A DNA stretch of 64,000 bases from Rhodoferax potami (lineage in GTDB: Bacteria > Pseudomonadota > Gammaproteobacteria > Burkholderiales > Burkholderiaceae_C): NCBI RefSeq assembly GCF_032193765.1, contig NZ_JAVBIJ010000001.1, positions 3,100,001 through 3,164,000 of the forward strand, read 5' to 3'. Below the pieces are notes generated by a model. It was not told the origin of the DNA, did not search any database, and saw nothing but the letters and a program-made list of their open reading frames with translations. Positions 60,128 through 64,000 of this stretch are shown piece after piece; positions within the stretch are counted from its first letter, which is position 1; each line of letters starts with the position of its first letter. Both the position numbers and the translations under genes were made by a program.

Positions 60128-61471
60128 ATGAGTTCCCTAACGCCCGACACCCCCGCTACCGCCGACAAACCCCACTGGCGGGACATGCTCAAGGTCTATG
60201 CAGAACCGGCCTCGCTGCGGATGTTGGCGCTGGGCTTCTCGGCGGGATTGCCCTTCTTGTTGGTGTTCGGGACCCTGAGCTTCTGGTTGCGCGAAGCCGG
60301 CGTCGACCGCAGCACCATTGGCCACATGAGCTGGGTGGGCATCGCCTTCGGCTTCAAGTGGGCGTGGGCCCCCTTGGTGGACCGCTTGCCCATCCCTTTG
60401 CTCACCGCCGCACTCGGCCGCCGCCGCAGCTGGCTGCTCGTGGCGCAAGCGGCCATCATGGCTGCACTCTGCACCATGGCACTGACCGACCCGCGCAACG
60501 CCTTGACCCCGGTGGTGTGGTGCGCGATTGCGTTAGCTTTTGCCTCTGCGACCCAGGACATTGCGCTGGATGCCTTTCGTATCGAATCCGGCGACAGCCA
60601 ACACCAGGCCGCACTGTCTGCCACCTATATGGCGGGCTACCGCCTGGCCATGATCTGGGCCGGCGCAGGTGCCCTCTGGATTGCAGCGGCCAACGAAACC
60701 CCCAGCGCCGACCTGTACCAATATGCGGCCTGGCGCACCGCCTACCTGGTCATGGCCATGAGCATGCTGCCGGGCATGTTGGTGGTGCTACTGTCCAAAG
60801 AGCCCGCACCCGCGCCTCTGCGCCCGGCCCGCAACGCCGGTGAATGGCTGCAAAGTGCACTGATTGAGCCCTTCGCCGAGTTTGTGCGGCGCCACCGCTG
60901 GCACGCGGTGTTGATCTTGTCCTTGATTGCCACCTACCGCATCAGCGATGTGGTCATGGGCATCATGGCCAACCCGTTTTACGTGGACATGGGCTACACC
61001 AAGGGCGAGGTTGCGGCGATCACCAAGGTCTATGGCGTCATCATGACGCTGGTCGGCGCCTTTGTCGGCGGTGCGCTGGCGCTGCGCATGGGCGTGCTCA
61101 AAGTCTTGATGCTGGGCGCGGTGCTGAGCGCTGGCAGCAACCTGCTGTTTGCCTGGCTGGGCACCCGCGGACACGACCTGCACGCCTTGATGGCGGTGAT
61201 CTCGGCCGACAACTTCTCCAGCGGCATTGCGACCGCGGCGTTTGTGGCCTACCTGTCCTCACTCACCAACATCCAATACTCGGCCACCCAATATGCGCTC
61301 TTCAGCTCCATGATGGTGTTGCTGCCCAAGTTTCTGGCCGGCTTCTCGGGCGATGTGGTCAATGCGGTCGGGTACACCCCGTTTTTTGTGGGTACTGCCT
61401 GCATCGGGCTGCCTGTGCTGGTGCTGATCGTTTTGGCATCACGCATCAAATCGACCCCTAGCGCTCATTAA
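60128..61471 (+). CDS. AmpG-like MFS permease
   Basis: About 447 aa with twelve or more hydrophobic segments. LGFSAGLPFLLVFGTLSFWLREAGV and FKWAWAPLVDRLPIPLL resemble the AmpG muropeptide permease family, and the later part FVAYLSSLTNIQYSATQYALFSS is the family's C-terminal block. It may recycle cell-wall fragments. Start: ATG 60128 is preferred, with ATG 60086 an alternative that shares a CATG with the M48 start; neither has a strong ribosome site. Confidence 0.85.
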   Translation: MSSLTPDTPATADKPHWRDMLKVYAEPASLRMLALGFSAGLPFLLVFGTLSFWLREAGVDRSTIGHMSWVGIAFGFKWAWAPLVDRLPIPLLTAALGRRRSWLLVAQAAIMAALCTMALTDPRNALTPVVWCAIALAFASATQDIALDAFRIESGDSQHQAALSATYMAGYRLAMIWAGAGALWIAAANETPSADLYQYAAWRTAYLVMAMSMLPGMLVVLLSKEPAPAPLRPARNAGEWLQSALIEPFAEFVRRHRWHAVLILSLIATYRISDVVMGIMANPFYVDMGYTKGEVAAITKVYGVIMTLVGAFVGGALALRMGVLKVLMLGAVLSAGSNLLFAWLGTRGHDLHALMAVISADNFSSGIATAAFVAYLSSLTNIQYSATQYALFSSMMVLLPKFLAGFSGDVVNAVGYTPFFVGTACIGLPVLVLIVLASRIKSTPSAH

Positions 61472-61482
61472 TCAAGCGCCTA

Positions 61483-61506
61483 TTGCTATATATTTAATAG
61501 CAAAAT
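61483..61506. repeat. Dispersed repeat copy 6
   Basis: TTGCTATATATTTAATAGCA followed by AAA, just downstream of the AmpG-like gene and about 70 nt before the response regulator. Arms TGCTAT/ATAGCA as in copies 3 and 5. Confidence 0.7.
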
Positions 61507-61575
61507 TTACCCAACTTTACGGAATCTTCAAGCCAGCCGCATCTGGGCAGGGATGGTCACCGCTAGACTGCGGGC

Positions 61576-62292
61576 ATGCGCCAAAACCTGCTCATGATCG
61601 AAGACGATGCCCGGCTTGCCTCCATGGTGGCCGAGTACCTCGAACAATCCGGCTTCTCCGTAGCCCACGCGGGCGATGGGCATAGCGGCCTCGCCCGGCT
61701 CGCCGCCGACAGCGGAGCCCCGCCACCGGACTTGGTGATCCTAGACCTGATGCTCCCGGACATGGATGGCCTCGAGATTTGCCGCCGCATCCGCGCCCTG
61801 CCCGGCGCGATGGGACAAGTCCCAGTGCTGATGCTGACCGCCAAAGGGGATGCAATGGACCGCATCATCGGGCTGGAAATCGGCGCCGACGACTACCTGC
61901 CCAAGCCTTTTGAACCCCGCGAACTGCTGGCACGGATTCGCGCCATCCTGCGACGCAAGGGGGAGACACCCGCCACGAACGCCAAAGCCTTGCGCTTCGG
62001 CACCCTCGAAATCGACCGCGATGCCCGCACCGTCACGGTGGCCGGCACCGCCTGCGAGCTCACCTCGTACCAATTCGACCTGCTGGTCGCGCTGGCAGAG
62101 CGGGCCGGCAGGGTGCTGACCCGCGACCAGATCATGGAAGCGGTGCGTGGCCGCGAGTTAGAGGCCTTTGACCGCTCCATCGATGTGCACATGGGCCGCA
62201 TCCGCGCAGCCATCGAAGCAGACGCCAAGGAGCCCAAACGCATCCTGACGGTCCGTGGCGTAGGTTATGTTTTTGCACGGCAGCAGGACTAA
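61576..62292 (+). CDS. OmpR-family response regulator
   Basis: 238 aa. The receiver domain has the acidic pocket (IEDD), the phosphorylated Asp57 in VILDLMLPD and Lys in LPKPF. A linker leads to a winged-helix domain (LTSYQFDLLVALAERAGRVLTRDQIMEAV; RSIDVHMGRIRAAIE; ILTVRGVGYVF). It controls unknown genes together with the kinase 6 nt downstream. Confidence 0.93.
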   Translation: MRQNLLMIEDDARLASMVAEYLEQSGFSVAHAGDGHSGLARLAADSGAPPPDLVILDLMLPDMDGLEICRRIRALPGAMGQVPVLMLTAKGDAMDRIIGLEIGADDYLPKPFEPRELLARIRAILRRKGETPATNAKALRFGTLEIDRDARTVTVAGTACELTSYQFDLLVALAERAGRVLTRDQIMEAVRGRELEAFDRSIDVHMGRIRAAIEADAKEPKRILTVRGVGYVFARQQD

Positions 62293-62298
62293 CCGGTA

Positions 62299-63546
62299 AT
62301 GCTGCACAAGCTGTATGTCCGCATCTGGCTGGCCGTGGTGCTCACGGTCGTGGTACTGACCTTGCTGGTCGGATGGGTGTGGCGCATGACCAGCGAGCCG
62401 CCCCTGCGGGAAGTCGTAGTGCGCAATGAATTTGGCGAGGTCATCGGCAACGGCCGGGCCCGGCTGAGCCGCCCACCCCCTATGCCCGGCCTCAGCCTGG
62501 GAGACCATCCGCCCCCACCCGACACCAAAGACGACGCCAGCGATGACCGCGATAGCGAGCGCCCGGGCCGTTTCGGCCGGGGCCCGGAGTTTCTGGTGCG
62601 TATGGCCGATGGCCAAACCATTCACCTCCACCTACCTCGCCCGCCAAACAACAATTTCAAGGCCCCCTTCGGCTTTGCCTGGACACTTGCGCTGGTCGCG
62701 GTCGCGGTGGCGCTGGGCACTTACCCCATCATCCGCCGTTTGACCCGCAGGCTGGAAACACTGCAAAACGGGGTTGAGCGCTGGGGCAACGGGGATCTGG
62801 GTGCCCGGGTGCGCATGCAGGGCGATGATGAGGTGGGCTTTCTGGCCGCGCGCTTCAACCACGCCGCCGAACAAATCGAAACCCTGGTGCAGGCGCGCGA
62901 CACCCTGCTGGCCTCTCAAAAATCACTTTTAGCCAATGCGTCGCACGAGCTACGCTCCCCGCTGGCTCGCATCCGCATGGGGCTGGAGTTGATGGGTAGC
63001 ACGCCCAGCGCGGCGTTCAAGCAAGAGGTTGCCCGCAACATTGCCGAGCTCGATCAACTGATTGAAGAGATCCTGCTGGCCAGCCGGCTGGATGCCAAAG
63101 AAGCCGACCTCGGCACGGTGGAGTCAGTAGATCTTGTCGGGCTGGCCGCCGAAGAGTGCGCGCGCAACCAGGCGCTGCTGGAAGTTGAGCTACAGGCTTT
63201 GGAGGTTCCCGGTGTCGCCAAACTGCTGCGGCGCGCAGTACGCAACCTGCTGGAAAACGCGCGCCGTTACGGTGCGGGCGACGTGCGTCTGGTGGTGCGC
63301 GAAGAGGCCGAGTGGGCCCTGATTCAGGTGTGCGACAGCGGCCCTGGCGTGCCCCCGGAGCAACAACAGCGAATCTTTGAGCCCTTTTACCGGCTGCCGG
63401 GCGCATCTGAGCGCGAGGGCGGCGTCGGACTCGGCCTGGCTTTGGTGAAATCCATCGCCGAGCGACACGGCGGCACCGTGCGCTGCACCAACCGGCCGGA
63501 AGGCGGTGCCTGCTTCGAGATCCGCTTGCCGCTCAAAAGCGCTTAA
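62299..63546 (+). CDS. Sensor histidine kinase
   Basis: 415 aa. Membrane helix 1 (residues 9-28), a short periplasmic loop (about 30-125) rich in Pro, Arg and Asp, helix 2 (126-146), a HAMP domain, then HisKA with His216 in ANASHELRSPLARI and the ATPase boxes N (NLLENARRYG), G1 (DSGPGVPPE) and G2 (GVGLGLALV). The small loop resembles CpxA/RstB-type sensors, but the stimulus is unknown. Confidence 0.93.
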   Translation: MLHKLYVRIWLAVVLTVVVLTLLVGWVWRMTSEPPLREVVVRNEFGEVIGNGRARLSRPPPMPGLSLGDHPPPPDTKDDASDDRDSERPGRFGRGPEFLVRMADGQTIHLHLPRPPNNNFKAPFGFAWTLALVAVAVALGTYPIIRRLTRRLETLQNGVERWGNGDLGARVRMQGDDEVGFLAARFNHAAEQIETLVQARDTLLASQKSLLANASHELRSPLARIRMGLELMGSTPSAAFKQEVARNIAELDQLIEEILLASRLDAKEADLGTVESVDLVGLAAEECARNQALLEVELQALEVPGVAKLLRRAVRNLLENARRYGAGDVRLVVREEAEWALIQVCDSGPGVPPEQQQRIFEPFYRLPGASEREGGVGLGLALVKSIAERHGGTVRCTNRPEGGACFEIRLPLKSA

Positions 63547-63550
63547 GGCC

Positions 63551-64000
63551 TCAGGCGGTGACCTTGAGAAAAAGGTCGCGATCGGGGGCAAAGTTTTCAT
63601 GCAGGGGCAGCAAGGCCCCCCCCAACGCCCGCGCATCCGACCCGATGCTGCCGGCAATCACTTTGGCTGGCCACAGGCCTTCCCAGTCGTAATTGCGCAG
63701 GGCAGAGGTCGTCTGATCAATCAGGCGCTTGAGCATGGCGCGGGTGAACGATCCGTCGATCACCACCGCGTCCAGATCCAGAAATGCCGTGCCACTCACC
63801 ACACACTGCGCCAGGCCTTGGGCGGCACTGGCAATCCAGGCTTCGGTAAGGGGTGCATAAGCACCCTCCAGCGCACGGTCGTCGTAGGCGGCGGCGGGGT
63901 CGAGGCCGCTGGCCTTGAAATGCTGCTCCAGCTCCCACAAAGAAGCGTGGGCCAATAGCTGCTCCGGCACCGCACCACCGCTGGCCACCTGCAAGGGCAG
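63551..64000 (-). CDS. ROK-family protein, C-terminal part
   Basis: The 149 visible residues end a ROK-type (repressor/kinase) protein: AWIASAAQGLAQCVVSGTAFLDLDAVVIDGSF and KVIAGSIGSDARALGGALLPLHENFAP are C-terminal family blocks. The 5' part lies beyond the window. Whether it has a helix-turn-helix repressor or a pure kinase N-terminus cannot be seen. It converges on the histidine kinase gene with 4 nt between stops. Confidence 0.82.
   Translation of the reverse strand: MPLQVASGGAVPEQLLAHASLWELEQHFKASGLDPAAAYDDRALEGAYAPLTEAWIASAAQGLAQCVVSGTAFLDLDAVVIDGSFTRAMLKRLIDQTTSALRNYDWEGLWPAKVIAGSIGSDARALGGALLPLHENFAPDRDLFLKVTA

Overview
The window is ordinary, densely coded, GC-rich chromosome of a betaproteobacterium. 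The gene content and order point to Burkholderiales, most likely Comamonadaceae of the Rhodoferax/Albidiferax/Acidovorax type. The reasons are the atpIBEFHAGDC order, a Bug-family tripartite-tricarboxylate binding protein, a cysteine-free ALA dehydratase, a PEP-CTERM tail, and an intergenic TGCTAT...ATAGCA repeat family that I remember as common in this family. The placement is inference from gene content; no 16S gene is present. No prophage, transposase, CRISPR array, rRNA or tRNA was recognised, and no gene-free stretch exceeds 300 bases (the longest is 47633-47922).

Layout. 1-7086 (minus): the F1Fo ATP synthase operon, with atpC cut by the window edge. 7319-9407 (plus): DUF493-lipB-lipA, the lipoate pathway. 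9476-12032: a hypothetical gene, a YghZ-like aldo/keto reductase and an EamA transporter. 12113-14610 (minus): a carbohydrate-permease-free PTS (EIIA-Man, HPr, EI). 14634-17067 (minus): MFS transporter, lipoprotein and DUF4197 genes; then a TlpA-like thioredoxin, a GNAT acetyltransferase and a Prx5-type peroxiredoxin. 18832-28815 (minus): the str and S10 ribosomal clusters in the order rpsL-rpsG-fusA-tuf-rpsJ // rplC-rplD-rplW-rplB-rpsS-rplV-rpsC-rplP-rpmC-rpsQ. A hairpin and a new promoter separate rpsJ from rplC. 28930-32783 (minus): D,D-carboxypeptidase, hydrolase, [2Fe-2S] ferredoxin, VanZ-like and HemJ-like genes, with hemB diverging at 33049. 34067-40095: CorA-type transporter, dienelactone hydrolase, Bug protein, SDR, amidohydrolase, MarC and a LON-domain protein. 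40112-43789 (minus): an Mla/Pqi-type lipid-transport operon. 43840-47632 (plus): a tightly coupled enoyl-CoA hydratase, Na+/H+ antiporter-like and GMC oxidoreductase operon. 47923-53169: a TSUP exporter converging on mreB-mreC-mreD-mrdA. 53371-56719: gatCAB. 56723-64000: DUF4124 protein, pyrE, xth, a broken M48 protease next to a PEP-CTERM remnant, an AmpG-like transporter, an OmpR/HisKA two-component pair and the end of a ROK-family gene.

The items most worth a second look are: two single-locus frameshifts (mreC near 52067 and the M48 protease near 59671); a decapitated PEP-CTERM gene; a dispersed palindromic repeat that serves in turn as terminator, 5' leader and signal-peptide coding sequence; and two unannotated structured-RNA candidates with intrinsic terminators (about 32816-32976 minus, with a CCUCC loop, and about 47660-47822 plus, with a three-way junction). 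None of these could be searched against databases here. I do not see a clearly new defence or biosynthetic system in the window.
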